Below the pieces are notes generated by a model that worked only from the letters and a program-made list of their open reading frames with translations, did no database searches and was not told where the DNA came from. 64,000 nucleotides of DNA from Apoderus coryli. Taxonomy: Eukaryota > Arthropoda > Insecta > Coleoptera > Attelabidae. Each line of letters starts with the position of its first letter. The stretch's first letter is position 1. A program made the position numbers and the translations under genes. Positions 37,194 to 49,665 of the stretch are shown here, piece by piece. The stretch covers positions 3,038,001 to 3,102,000 of the forward strand of contig OU452211.1 of NCBI GenBank assembly GCA_911728435.2. The letters are read 5' to 3'.

Positions 37194-39700
37194 AGCGTTA
37201 GAAAATTTGAAGTATTGTCAGTAGCAACAAATCTGATAAAATGTTTTTCTGATAACGTTATTTCCAGTTCTAGTGGAGGTAGATATAAACTTTCCCATTT
37301 TAATTGGACCAGATGATAGTTTTTTCCATTTACGACTCATCAGTGGTGGTTAGTCAAGTAGACGATTTCTCTATAACTTGTTGCTCCTAAATATACAATG
37401 TTACTGCTTAGTTTGTTGTTTTAAGAAGTTCAACAATATTCTATAAACCGCACTGGATTCTTAAAGCAAAAAAAAATTACCGCACACTTTGTACCTCCTT
37501 TATTTATCTCCTAGGAATTATGATTAATAAAACACTTCATCTAACTTTACATTACTACTCGTATAATACTCTCCAAGCCAAAAATAAATTGAATTATCGC
37601 TGTATATATAATAGTTCTCTCTGGAGATTTAATTGTAGAACTTCACTGCGACAATAAGTGATTATAAATCATAACTAAAATTTATAAAATGGTTAATTTC
37701 CAATATGAAACTTCGTACAAAATTCCTAACTAATGACCAGAAAAACCACCAACTCAGGTTGAATGAAGAAGAACAAGAAGGAGGCCATTAGGACTTGAAT
37801 GTTTGATGTATAAAAAATCTTTTTTTTTTTTTCGTTTCTTAAACTCCCCAACTCTTTGTGTGTGGAGTCAATCGAACTTTATATATCCTCACCTAACAAA
37901 ATGTTGAGAAAGAAAAAAAAAAGTGCTGAAAAAACGGAAACTCACACAGACGTAAGTAGTTTTTGCTTCTCGGTAAACTTAAATTAGAATTGGGTTTTAT
38001 AGACGTAATTAACTTCAAAATTATATGACCAGAATCAAAGTTAAGGAAAAGAGTTTAATGCTTTTATTATGTCGTAATATATACGAATATGTGTGTAGTA
38101 CAACCAGTGGCGGTTCGCGGTTCGTTAGAGCAAGCCTCTAAGGCTACGGCTCACATTCGATGATTTTAATTTTTGAGGAAAGGTTACAGGCAAGAGTTCC
38201 TCATTTCTCGAACATTGGACCCCTTTTCTTTCTTCTGTTACTCTGTGAAGCATTGAGAACAATTTGCTACTGAAGAAAGACTCAATTACAACAGTATTGC
38301 AGTCTAAAAGATGATGCTTTAAATTTTCGAAAATGATTAATAATCATAGAAGTTTCGACTAAAAGAATGTACAATTTAATTGTTTCGATTTCATATCAAA
38401 TATCACCAGTAATTTCATCTAGCACTGGTTTGGGTTCATATAGAATTGCACGCATCACCATAATAATAATAGTAGTAGCTCTATAGAAAGATAGATACAG
38501 GACGCATTTCCCCTGATAGCATAGAGTACAGAGGCCAGAAATTATTGGGACAATGCACAGCTAGCTCTGAGTGCCCATATTATATGTGTGTGTAGTAGCA
38601 TTGCGCCAACAGCGTGTACCCACAAGCGCTAATCTTATCCCTAAATTTTGTTTTGGGGGTAGAGTAAAGGATATAGTGTGATAGTGTTGTATAAGATTAG
38701 GACTGGAGAATGTTAGAAGGGAGAGAAGGGAGGACGTGCGACACGTTAATTAGACATTGTTCCCAATGCTTGTTAGAACAATAGTACGGAACATATAGGC
38801 ATGCGGATGTGGTGACATTATTTGCAGATCGTGTGAATGTATTACGTATAATTCTGCAACATTGCTGATAGTCAGTGAAGGCTTCTTTTTATTGTAACGA
38901 GAGCAGACAAGATATTTCAACATATTATATTAACAAAAATTCAGAGCAAAACAAATTTTGAACGAACCTCGCTGCGATGACTGAAAAAGGCAAATCCAGT
39001 GCAATTTCCAGATGTGTTGTTTTTTGATCTATCGGGAAATGGTTTCATCTAACATCGAACACAGTACATCGTTGTCAAGTAACCCAAGTTTATTGCTCAC
39101 GTTGCTTGTCATGTACGAACGAAACAAAAAACGGAATTGTATAATAAAATTTATTCAAACAGCGTACATACAGCGACAAAAATATGGATTGACATAAAAG
39201 ACATTTTACAATTTGATTAAACTAAATTGAAGACAGATTTTTGCTCTTCATATTGGAAAAAGCGAAATCGCAAACGATTTTTGTTTCCCTTCGGCAAGCC
39301 AGAAAGAGTTTCCCTCTAGCAAACGTTTTCTATTACATTTTCCCGTTACCTCTCTTGGAATCAATATATGGAAAATCAGTTTATTTGATTATATTTTCAT
39401 TTGAATTTCGCAAGAGAAAATATTCGATTTCCTTTGGGAGATTAACTGCCAAACAGATAAACTTTCACGGTGTGCCGATAAATTTTATTAATTTTTTGCC
39501 ACCCTGCTCCACTGCATTTCATTGACTACGATTTAAATTAAATATTCCATTTTTCCTATCATGCAAACTCAATATGAAAATCACCTGGTGTCCTCACGAC
39601 ACGAATATATCGAGAATAGTTGAAATCAAAATAAAGCTATGATCTGCTTTCTGGTCAACTCAACCAATTTTTGAATTCTCAGACCGATCTGTTGTTGCTG
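37194..39700. other. Stretch without a recognised gene
   Basis: Mixed composition. A CAGTGGCGGTTCG motif at 38106 resembles some hAT-type ends, but no partner end was found. The patch at about 38560-38850 is purine- and GT-rich. Open frames at 39012-39525 have biased composition and no domain. Confidence 0.35.
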
Positions 39701-39734
39701 AGTTGACCATTGTGTCTCAACAGCGAGCACTTTT

Positions 39735-40155
39735 CGATCGATTGAAGGGTAAAATCGCAAAGAATGTGGCCGTTTCTTTGCGATTACAAAAAGAAAAGTG
39801 TGGTTTCACCAAGAGAATGCATCCTGTGACAAATCGATGAAAACTATGACAAAATTAAATGAATTGGGCTTTGAATTGCTTACCCACCCACTGTATTCTC
39901 CAAAATTAGCCCCCAACGACTTTTTCCGGCTTTCAGATCTCAAGAGAATGCTTACTGGAAAGAAATTTAAGTCTAATGATGACCTAATCGCTGAAACTGA
40001 GGCCTATTTTGACGAGAAAGAGAACTACTATAAAAGTGGTATCGAAAAGTTGAAAAATACTGGTTGTATTGCCCTCGAAGGCATCTATGTTGAAAAATAA
40101 AATAGAGGTTTGTCAAAATTTTGTTTTCTTTCTTACTTATCCTATAGGGACCAAT
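39735..40155 (+). pseudogene. DD34D mariner transposase, C-terminal fragment
   Basis: Residues FDRLKGKIAK (about 39737-39766), then after a frame break WFHQENASCDKSMKTM through ELLTHPLYSPKLAPNDFF, DLKRMLTGKKF and a C-terminus ending IALEGIYVEK (stop 40098-40100). This matches the C-terminal half of classical mariner transposases. Thirty-four residues separate the second and third catalytic positions, as in DD34D mariners, but the second Asp is Glu (HQENA) and the usual SPDLAP is SPKLAP. The first catalytic Asp and the DNA-binding part are missing. The 3' UTR follows until the retrotransposon tail at 40156. It is dead and unrelated in sequence to the DD41D copies. Confidence 0.85.
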
Positions 40156-42170
40156 TTTTTTTTTTTTAATAATATTTATTGGCCATCATAAGGTATAACA
40201 AATGTATACATTGGCAAGTCTACAATATTGTGATAAAGTCACCTAAAGGTTAAATAAAATAATAAATAATATACAGTATACAGATAAACGAACACGTTAA
40301 AAATACAAACAGAAATAACAAACAATGAAAAACAAAAAGTGTCATCAATTTAAAATAATGTTGTGTTATTGTAGTGCATCTATGAACTCTTGCACACTAT
40401 AAAATGTACCGTTAATCAAAAATGTCTTTAGTTCATACTTAAATCTTCTCTCGGTCTGACAGGTCCTTAAGTCCTCAGGAAGTAAATTGTATAAGAAACA
40501 GCCCGCATATGATGGTGACCTCTTATAGAACTCAAACCTAGGACGCGGCAAGTACAACCTATATCTTCCTCTGGTTGGATAATCATGACTACTGCCACAG
40601 GTGGCAGTCAGATGTTTGCTTTTAAAAATATCAGACAACAACTTATACAAGTAAATGGATGGGACGGTGAGTAATTTATTGGCTCTAAATGCCTCCCGAC
40701 AGCTGCCTCTATAGGGAATGCCAAAAATACATCGGATTGCCCGTTTTTGCAGAATAAAAATTCTGAGAGCTTCAGTGCACCTACCCCAGACCACTATATT
40801 ATATGCAATCGCTGAGTAAATCATAAGTTTTTATTTAATTTGCCACATAATCTCTCAACATGTTCCGCCCAGCTCAACGTCGGATCCACTATCACTCCCA
40901 ATAGGCTAGCTGAATCTGAAAAAGCTAACTGATTGTTTTCAAAGTTTATATTAAAATTTTGTGTTATATGTCTACTGAAGTTTAGGGTCTGTGTTTTATT
41001 ATAGTTTATCATTAGCCGGTTTTTCCGACACCATGTGTGAAATTCATTGAGGGTTTGATTAATTTTATGTTTCAGTGCCTCGAGATTTTTGTCAGACAGC
41101 AAAATCGTGGTATCGTCAGCGTACATATAGACATGACCATGGGTGATATTTGCTGGTAGATCATTCACATAGAGCAGGAAAAGAAGTGGACCCAGTATGC
41201 TGCCTTGAGGAGTTCCTATATCAATATTTCTAACATCTGATAAAACAGAGTTAATTTTGATAGTTATCTTTCGATTAGATAAATAAGATCGTATCCATGT
41301 ATTAACTGGGTCACGTATTCCAATATTTTGTAATTTGTCGCATAAGAAGTCTCTATCTACCACGTCAAACGCACAAGAGAGATCGAATAGGATAGCGACG
41401 GCGTACGAACAATCATTGGTCAGATCATAAACACGCTGAATAAACTCTCGGGTACATGTTTCGGTAAAAAATCCCTTTCTAAACCCATGTTGACAGTTAC
41501 TCAAGACCCCACACTTACTTAAAAATCCGTAAAATCTCTCCGCCACTATTTTTTCCATAATCTTCGAGAACGTACTTAACAAAGCTATAGGTCTGTAATT
41601 TTCAATAGCCGTGGAACAATGAGTGCAGTCTTTAGTTGTTCAGGAAAAGTGCCACATTGCATCGACATATTTGTCAATTCTGCTATTAATGGGCTTAAAG
41701 TTTCAGCAGATCTCTTTATTATCTTAATTGGTATGGAATCTAAACCTGTAGACTTTTTTTGTGGCAGATTTTGAATTGTTTTGGAAACCTCATCCGGTGA
41801 AACCGGGCTGAAGAACATGCTTTGAGACCGACTGTACAAGCCCCAGACAAGTTTCCATTAAAATGACTATTTAATTTATCGGTAATTATGGTAGAATAAT
41901 ATACACAAAAAGCAGACGCAAGATCAGAGGAATTAGTGATAATACGGTTGTCAAGATTAATGTTTATTCTGTTCTCCTCGCCCCTCTTGTGTGCTCTTTA
42001 AAAATAGACCAGATAGTTTTGGTTTTGTTATGAGAATCAGCCAAGTGACGATTAAAAATTGAATGACCTGTTACTTGGATAGCCTTTAACAACCTTAACA
42101 GATAGACACGTTTTCTTGAAATATGCCTCAATTACGTTGTATTCTCCAAAATAATTGTACACAATATTAT
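40156..42170 (-). mobile_element. 5'-truncated non-LTR retrotransposon with poly(A) tail
   Basis: On the minus strand the RT ORF is followed by about 200 bp of 3' UTR, an AATAAATATT signal and a 13-A tail at 40156-40168. It abuts the mariner remnant to the left, probably having landed within it. The 5' limit near 42170 is approximate, placed where RT-like text fades. Confidence 0.83.
40366..42130 (-). pseudogene. Reverse transcriptase with frameshifts
   Basis: Three successive frames read rightmost to leftmost. About 41860-42000 gives pre-RT linker text (IITNSSDLASAF, VYYSTIITDKLN). 41585-41839 gives VSPDEVSKTIQNLPQKKSTG and LDSIPIKIIK, the first finger. 40821-41582 gives STFSKIMEKIVAERF, the first palm block ILFDLSCAFDVVDRDFL, GTPQGSILGPLLFLLYVND, the catalytic MYADDTTIL and the thumb SLLGVIVDPTLSWAEHVE. 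40366-40824 gives the C-terminal domain (YNIVVWGRCTEAL, LQKRAIRCIFG, PTRGRYRLYLP). Frame breaks near 41583 and 40822, and further upstream decay, disable it. It is a different family from the other fragments. Confidence 0.87.
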
Positions 42171-45100
42171 ACCGTTTTGCTTTATCCATAATCTGCGATA
42201 TTAATCAGGTTTTGATGTTGGATCCGAATGTTTTGCAATAATCGAATACATAATATACCGTGCAACGTACAACCTATCTAGTGGATTTGGCAACATTAAA
42301 TTTATTGTTTGGGATTTGTGTAAGTGCTATTATTTTCTAGGGCTCCGCAATATTGGTGGATGGTAATCGAAATGTTATAATATGGAATCCATGTGCGGTA
42401 GGTATATGCATACATATAGTTAGGTAGTGAATGTAATAGTTTCATATTAAATCGCTGCATGGATTGGAATTGTGCCAAAATATATTTTTTAACTATTTGG
42501 AAAAACAATATGATAATTAGGGTTGTTGATTTGTATTGCATATTGCGTCCAAGGTAAAGCCGGTTCTGAAAAGAGCACCCCCTGAGTGACATAATTACTT
42601 CTTCAACACTCTGCTAGTTTTGTTTGGCGAGAATCGCTGATGCAAATAATTTCCCAAAAGCGCCTTGTAACGCGTCAGTCTCGTCCGCCCCATGCATTCG
42701 GCACACACAAGCGCCCATTATCAACCCATCTTTCGTTGGCTCGAGACTTTATACCCCCTACACCCCTTATTTTAATTCTTGAAATGTTGGGAAACGTTAA
42801 AACTTTATTATTATGGCTTTCGTTAAGTCTCATTATAATTGAATTTTCTGTCGCGATTTCTCCTTCTCTTTCAGCATCGTCATCGTTGCTTTCTTTCGCG
42901 TTGTCTCTCCACAAGAAGTGGATTATAATTATGAATTGTCTGCCGTCGGTCGTAAGGGGTGCTGTGTTTTGAAATTATGTAGATACTTGTATTAGCTACA
43001 GGGTTCGGAGAATTGTACAACAAATAATGTAATGTAATGCTATACACTAAAATCAATTTATCAATGTAAATTTCTAGAAGAATCTTACTAAGACAAATAG
43101 GTAAGCAAAAAGGGATATCTTCAAAATGTACTCTTAGATTTCAGCCTCTCTCAACACTCAATACGCGGTCCAAATTTCAGTCTTGCTTTGAGTCATTTCG
43201 GTCCTCTACGTCGACGAACGTTCTCTCCTTTTGCCAGTGTTGTACAGCCTTTCTGACGATTTTCTTTTATTTGAGTACTTTTAGCCGATCCTATAGCCGG
43301 CAATGCAGTATAAAGGTAAAACTATCTGCTGTAAAAATTGTACAGTTGCCTAAAGGTATATATACACATAATAATATATAAGCACGAAGAAGTAGAGGAA
43401 GTTGTTGTGTTGCCTTGTATTATTATTTTGTCACAACGGAAAACTTTTGTGATAGCTTTAGTGCCTTTGGGTGATATATAAAAGTTTTTAAAAGAAAACT
43501 CTCCTTTCGCTCCATGCGATTTTGTCGGTTTTAGGAATCTATATAAAAAGACACAACACATTCGAACAAAATAAATTCTATATTTTACTTAAATATTTTA
43601 TATGTAAACCGTCACGTAGTCGTAGGAGATCATTTATTCAAAAAGGGAAAAAATAGACAACGGAATTCCTTAATCCAATAATTGTTATTTGTGGGAAATT
43701 ATCCTGTTATCTAAGAAATAATATAAAACTGATCGAATTCTGGAAACTTTGAAAACTAAGTTATTTAAATGCTTTGTTTTTGAAACATACTATTGCGATT
43801 CGACTTCGACAAACTTAACTACTAATTCAAATAAGTTTTTGTAGAATACTATTCTCCCTCATTTCGTCATCAAATTACACCATCATCATCAAATCCATAC
43901 CTATTGCTGTCATTATCTAAATACAAGGCTTCACACTTGAAGACGAAATAATTTATGTTTCAAGTTCCCGAAAACTTGAATTGAATGCTATTTATTATTG
44001 GTTATCATGCATTTGAATGAATTCCTGCAATATACGCAAAGGTATAAAATGTATGTATTAAGTTTCTACAATTGAACTTTATAATCCCGAGACAGTTTAA
44101 CTCCTGTGAAACTTCTGTATAAAGTTATATGTCCCTGTATGAGCAGGTATAATAAAACAGTGTAATGTAAAGTTCCAGTGTGACTGGCTATGTGAACTTA
44201 CAGTAGTTACAGAGTGGACTCTAATTTTCTGCAAAACTTTAATAAATGTGAATTATGGATGAAATTGAGGAACAGTATAAACGGTAGAGCTAGAAGAGTA
44301 AATGATTGAGGAAGATCCAATTAGTCAAAAAATTGCTATCCTTAGATAATATGACTGTTTGGGTACATTCTGTCACTGACAACCTGTATATAACGGCAAA
44401 CTAAAATTCATTCTTATTATTACAAGAAGTAGTTACATAGAAGCATAGTATATCTGGATAATATATTATTACAGTATAGGTACCGACCTATCTACCCTAT
44501 ATGATATGCCATATAATGCTATATTATATATTGTTCCCCCAGGGGTGTTTTATAAGGCAACTTTGATTTGGTGAACTATATAAAAAGAGAATAAGTGTAT
44601 ATGACATTTTCGAATGTGAGATCGATGCAAATGTAATTTATATTTATGATCCAAACCGTATTTACTGTTATTTATTTATTAGAAGACTTTGGTGGCCAAG
44701 CAAGTGGACTTTTTCTTCGTAGAAAGGTGGAACTACTAACTAATATTATTCACAAATTCTTTTGAAAGTTCCTATAACGTAATTGAAGCACTTAAATCAT
44801 GCGAAAATATGGTTTTCTATGAATAATTGTGCCCAATTCCAAAAACACACAGAGCAAAAAATTATTTTCCTTACCAAAAAAAAAAAAAAACACAAACACA
44901 TACAAAATGAACGAGTAAAGTTTTATACTAAAGCGGGCGCGACACATAATAGCCTCTAATAAATTTCGAACTTACGAGAGTACGAATTTTCAGAGAGCAT
45001 TACTTTATACCTAATACTTTGCAGTTGCAGTATAAGTTTGGAATTAGCGGCGGTGTGACAAGTGTGCAGCGCCCACATAGAGACAGCTCTACTCCAGGCC

Positions 45101-45386
45101 AGCTCTACTTTTTCGGTGCTGAGGCTAAAAACAAATTTTACTTTGCGTACAAGTTTGTTTACGAAGTTTATTTCCAGGCAAAAAGCCAACAGGCTTACAT
45201 GGAGTGAACCATCTTAAAGTGAATAATCGTCCTACAATTTACTATCGGCGAAGAACATAGTAGAGTGGATTCTTTTGAAATTTATATACCGGCATATTTT
45301 ATCGGCTTTATAAATGTTTAATTTTGGGAGAATAGTTTCTTGAATTAGTTTGATCACTCAAAACCATATCGCGCAAATATATGAGC
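42171..45386. other. Stretch without a recognised gene
   Basis: AT-rich apart from a more GC-rich patch at about 42640-42770 that could be an exon or promoter, but I cannot tie it to a gene. A 16-base A-run lies at 44876-44891. Motif CCTGTATATA near 44383. Confidence 0.35.
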
Positions 45387-45840
45387 TTCTTCTTCTTCTT
45401 CGGATGCTATCCACTAATGGATGTTTGCGATCACATTTTCCATCTCCTCTCTATCTCTTGCGGTGTGAATTAGGGTCTGTATGTGATTTATTCCTGTCCA
45501 CTGTCTTATGTTCCGCAACCAGGACAATTTCTTCCTTCCTATCCCACTACGTTCCTCTATCTTACCCTCGATCAACAACTGTAAATACTCATACTTCTTG
45601 TTCCTCAGGACGTGCTCCAGATATGAAGTCTTTCTCTTTTTAATGGTGATTAACAGTTCACGTTCTGTGTTGATGTTGGACAGAACTTCTACGTTTGTTA
45701 TTTTTGCAGTCCAAAGTATCTTGAGCATTCTGCGGTAAAGCCACATCTCTCTCGTTAATGTTGTTGACTTTAAGGGTCCAACCTTCCATCCCGTAGAGCA
45801 CTTTAAGAATATCAACCTCAGACCAAGATCGAAGTCCGAG
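45387..45840 (-). pseudogene. Non-LTR retrotransposon ORF2, extreme C-terminus, with GAA tail
   Basis: Minus-strand text LYGMEGWTLKVNNINE and then, in another frame, MWLYRRMLKILWTAKITNVE, RELLITIKKRKTSYLEHVLR, IEGKIEERSGIGRKKLSWLR and IRQWTGIN to the stop at 45414-45416. This is the conserved tail end of a widespread insect endonuclease-reverse transcriptase ORF (RTE-like in style), lacking all catalytic RT motifs. A few bases after the stop is a GAA repeat tail (CTTCTTCTTCTTC at 45388-45400 on plus), a usual 3' end for that family. One frameshift near 45765. Confidence 0.82.
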
Positions 45841-46798
45841 CAACTAAATACTCTCCTCAGTCTTAGCTTAATGCAACATAATTTTTGGCTAGACATCCTT
45901 AATAAAATTTATGTTTTCTATGGCACCTTTTTCCTTCTGTTCCTTAATACCTTTTACCTGATGTAAGCAGGAGGTATCACGATATTATTATATTAATGAA
46001 AGATAAAAGCAAAGTGCTCGGAAAACCCTTAACACACACAGAGACGAGGGAAAAGCTCACATTGAGTGCAAAGACATACACTCAAAAAGCACGAAGCCTA
46101 TATATGCGACTAGAATTGGTAATGTCATTATAATAATGGCAATAGCAAGTATAGAGCTCAAAAAAGGTATACCTAAGCCCGGTAAGAAAAGAATAAAATT
46201 TTAAGCATTAAAGTCGACTTTCTTTGAAATATTCTTGTGGTTTTTAAATTCTACACGCTTCTATGAACAGAACATACATTTAAAAAGATTTTTCCAGAAA
46301 AGCTGGTTACGGATTTCGACAACACAATGAACTACCGTCTCTTTCTTTGCTTCTACAAACGCCACTGATCTTAATCAACACCTCGTATATTACCATCATC
46401 ATTATTATTATCATATATAAGCTTTAATTAAAAAAAAAAAACATTAGAATTAGATGAATCCAAAGCAACTATAGGTTGGTATGTGAAATTGAATGTATTT
46501 ATCTCAAAGAACTAAAAATTTAATTTAAATCCTGTTTCATTTGACTTTCGGTATAGTCAGAAACATTCCTTAACGTCCAATAAGTTGACACATTTTAATT
46601 GCATATTCCTACACCAAAATCTATTTCATTATATCGGTAACTGTGAGAGTTGGGAGCAGGCTGAAGATATGCATAGAATTTTTCTTTATACAGAGTGTTG
46701 CGTTTTGTGTATGTTCATATTTGTTCAACGTATTCTTTTTAAGTAATTTGGAATTTACCCCACACACACAGTATTCTACTTTGACTAGAGTAGAAGTA
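45841..46798. other. AT-rich stretch, no gene seen
   Basis: The open frame entering the BEL fragment from 46643 starts with hydrophobic, Cys-rich text (SVAFCVCSYLFNVFFL) unlike gag and is probably fortuitous read-in. Confidence 0.4.
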
Positions 46799-47929
46799 CA
46801 AGCTCCTCCAAACACGGCGGATGAGTCTTTTGTCAATATACCATTACCATCAATAGATATCCCCACTTTTAGCGGCGATGTCATACAATTTAATTCATTT
46901 ATTGAATTATTCGACTCTATTGCCGGTAATAATCCTAAGTTGGCTCCTATTCAGAAATATAAATATCTTAAAATGTCCTTACGTGGACCTGCCTTGCAGG
47001 CTATTCAGAACGTTCCTTTTAGTAGTTCGCATTACACTCACGCTTATGACAAGTTAGTGTCAACTTTTAGCAAGCCTCGGGTTTTAGCCATGTCACATTG
47101 GGCTGCCACTTTCTTTCTACAGGCATCTGATATGAATAAATTCAAATGTATTCTTTGTGATTCTGGTCATGTGATTTATAAATGTCAGGAATTTTTAAAA
47201 TATTCTCCATCTGATCGTTTCAAATTTATTAAATCTAAGAGCGCCTGCATTAATTGTTTGAGCCGTAGTCACAATACGAAAAAATGTCAATCAAATCAAG
47301 GATGTTACAAGTGTGGCAAAAAGCACCATACCCTTTTACATTTTTCTGAAAATTCGTATAATCAGACAGATGTTACGCCTTCAACCAGTATTTCTGCAAC
47401 TCCTGCCACACCTTCCAGTTCAAATCAGGATGATGTCACGTGTGTGAATACTACGTTATCTCGCTCTCAAGCTCAAGTTTTGTTGGGTACTGCTAGAATT
47501 GAAATTCTAGATAATTCTGGTAAATTTCAAAATGTACGATGTTTACTTGATACCGGAAGTATGATATCCCTCATTTCGAATAGAGGTCTTCAACGCTTGG
47601 GTCTCAAGCCTCACAAGTCTTCTCTGAAGGTTCAGGGCATAAATTCCATGAATTCCTTTATCCAAGGTGGTCATATAAACTTATCCATTCGCCCTCGTAA
47701 CAAGCCCGCTCTATTATTAAACGTGGACGCATGTGTTATTGAGAAAATATGCGATAAACTTCCTTATCAATCTGTTTCGAATGTCAATTGGCATCATATT
47801 AAGGATCTGACTTTGGCTGATCCTATGTTTAATGAACCTGGATCCATTGATCTCCTACTAGGTGCCGGTATCTTGTCACAAATAATTTTAAACAATCATA
47901 TCATTGGAAAAGATTCGGATTGTGTGTGA
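46799..47929 (+). pseudogene. BEL/Pao retrotransposon gag-protease remnant
   Basis: One open frame with three pieces in order: a DUF1759-type BEL gag segment (IPTFSGDVIQFNSFIELFDS, KYKYLKMSLRGPALQAI); zinc-knuckle-like Cys/His clusters (CILCDSGHVIYKC, CINCLSRSHNTKKC, CYKCGKKHHTLLH); and an aspartic protease domain with the active site LLDTGSMISLIS at about 47548-47583 and a later LLLGAGIL. In intact BEL elements a longer gag stretch lies between the first two pieces; here SKPRVLAMSHW jumps to the knuckles, so an in-frame deletion of perhaps 100 or more residues is likely. RT, RNase H and integrase are missing, and I found no LTRs, primer site or target duplication. Confidence 0.85.
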
Positions 47930-49665
47930 TTTATTCATTAAGGGCAATTTCCGTATATGTATATTTGGTGTAGGTAATTTTAAATAATATGAACTAAGAG
48001 ATCTATTTGTAGTAACCATGTGTGTACATAATGCTGTAATTAATAATTCATATATCCACCTAATGACAGTCCATTATCGAAAGTCAATTAAGTAGAAAAT
48101 GGTCATTAAAATCCGCACCAAATATCAGTATAATTAATACATACAAATACACAGAGGTAGACAGGAACGCATTATTATAATGTTTGTAAAACATAGAAAC
48201 ACATGGAAAGAGAGCCGGACTATAGAGTCTCACACTCGTTATGGTTATGTTACGCTCAACCAGCGGTATAACTAATGGCTATACCGACTAATTATTCATA
48301 CTCTAATTACGGTTGGTCAGACGAGTATAGAGTCGGACGTTTTGTTTATTCTGCAGATTAATATTTTAGTTAATAGCAACCGGAAAACTATATAATTATA
48401 CCTATACTTATTATATATAAATCTAGTTTATGTCAAGTGCAGTTTAAAATTCAAAAAGCCCAAATAAGAACCTTCAAGCCTTTTTGTATTACTTAGGTTG
48501 AAATTGAAGATGTCAAATAAAAACAAAACATTTAGAATAACTTTAAAAGGCTTTAACGGAAAGAGTTTTGTTCAAAAAAGAAAAATCCTCATTTGAACGC
48601 ATTTAACTGAATAATGAAAACAAACCAAACTCGTCGTACATTTCTCAAAGAGGCCTTTGAAAATAACCAAAACGAGGCTTCTTTGGAAATTCTCTTCCAC
48701 TCCAGTAAATAATATTGACAGATATATGTCAATTGAATATTTTGAAGCCCGGTATCTCGATTAGATAATTTTTTGCAAAGTTTTAACGAAAAGTACTCTT
48801 AACTGTGTTATAATAAACCACTTGACTAATTCCTCTTACTTTCTTGCATTCGCTTATTAGCTGCACACCAGTTAATAAATATTCCTTGCAATCTGGTGCA
48901 AGACGCGAAGAAATTTAAATTTTATAACTTCGTCGCTCCTCGACTGCGCTGTTATTATTATTAGTATTACTGTCTAACTAAATATTTAAAATATTCTACG
49001 ACTTTCTTGTATATTTTAGGAAATAAAAAACACACACAGAGTTGGTTCAACATTTGATAGCGATTTTTTCTGGCCTTAGCCACAGTTGGAAGGATGTATA
49101 TATTATGAAAAATTATTATTCTTTTTAGCATGTTGTACAGGAAAAACTATTACAGGTTTACAAAGTAAATTTTGCCGTTGAGAAACTTTTTAAATGGAAA
49201 TTTTTCGCTTTTTCATGAATTTAGTAATTTTCCTCGACGAATTTATATGAGGTGGAATTCTTTACAAAATATTAAAATTTTAACGCTATGGCGAAAAAAG
49301 TTATTTTAAAATTTACGATGAGTGAAGTTTTTTTTTTTTGCTAACGAAAATATGAACTTGCTTTGCATTGCAATCTATATAGGTATGGTAATTTTTAAAA
49401 TTTCTAACATTTTGTGTGAATAGGGATTCCAGAATCAGTTTGGCACTAAATTTTTTATTGCACATATGGAAATAACATGAATAACGGTGCTAATACGTTT
49501 ATAAAGGGGTTTGCCCAGTTGTGGGGGGCATTTTCACGATTGTTATTCGACAATATAATAAACATTTACTAGAAAACGGTTGAGGTTTCTATTTATGAAA
49601 AAATATGTAAAAATGGCTAGTGGTTGTTCGCGAGGAGGTTCGCTGTCTAACGTCAACACAGTTAG
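47930..49665. other. AT-rich stretch, no gene seen
   Basis: No supported frame and no clear LTR for the BEL remnant. A 12-base T-run lies near 49328. Confidence 0.4.

Noticed and set aside
38106..38120. CAGTGGCGG motif, also at 31734, like some hAT ends
   Set aside because: No inverted partner, no 8-bp duplication and no transposase nearby.
42640..42972. 110-codon plus-strand frame in a GC-richer patch
   Set aside because: Composition is Leu/Ser-repetitive with no domain, and the opposite strand is equally open.
43288..43299. GATCCTATAGCC shared with the hairpin end at 6795
   Set aside because: A single 12-mer match in 64 kb with no surrounding similarity; noted but not enough to define a repeat.
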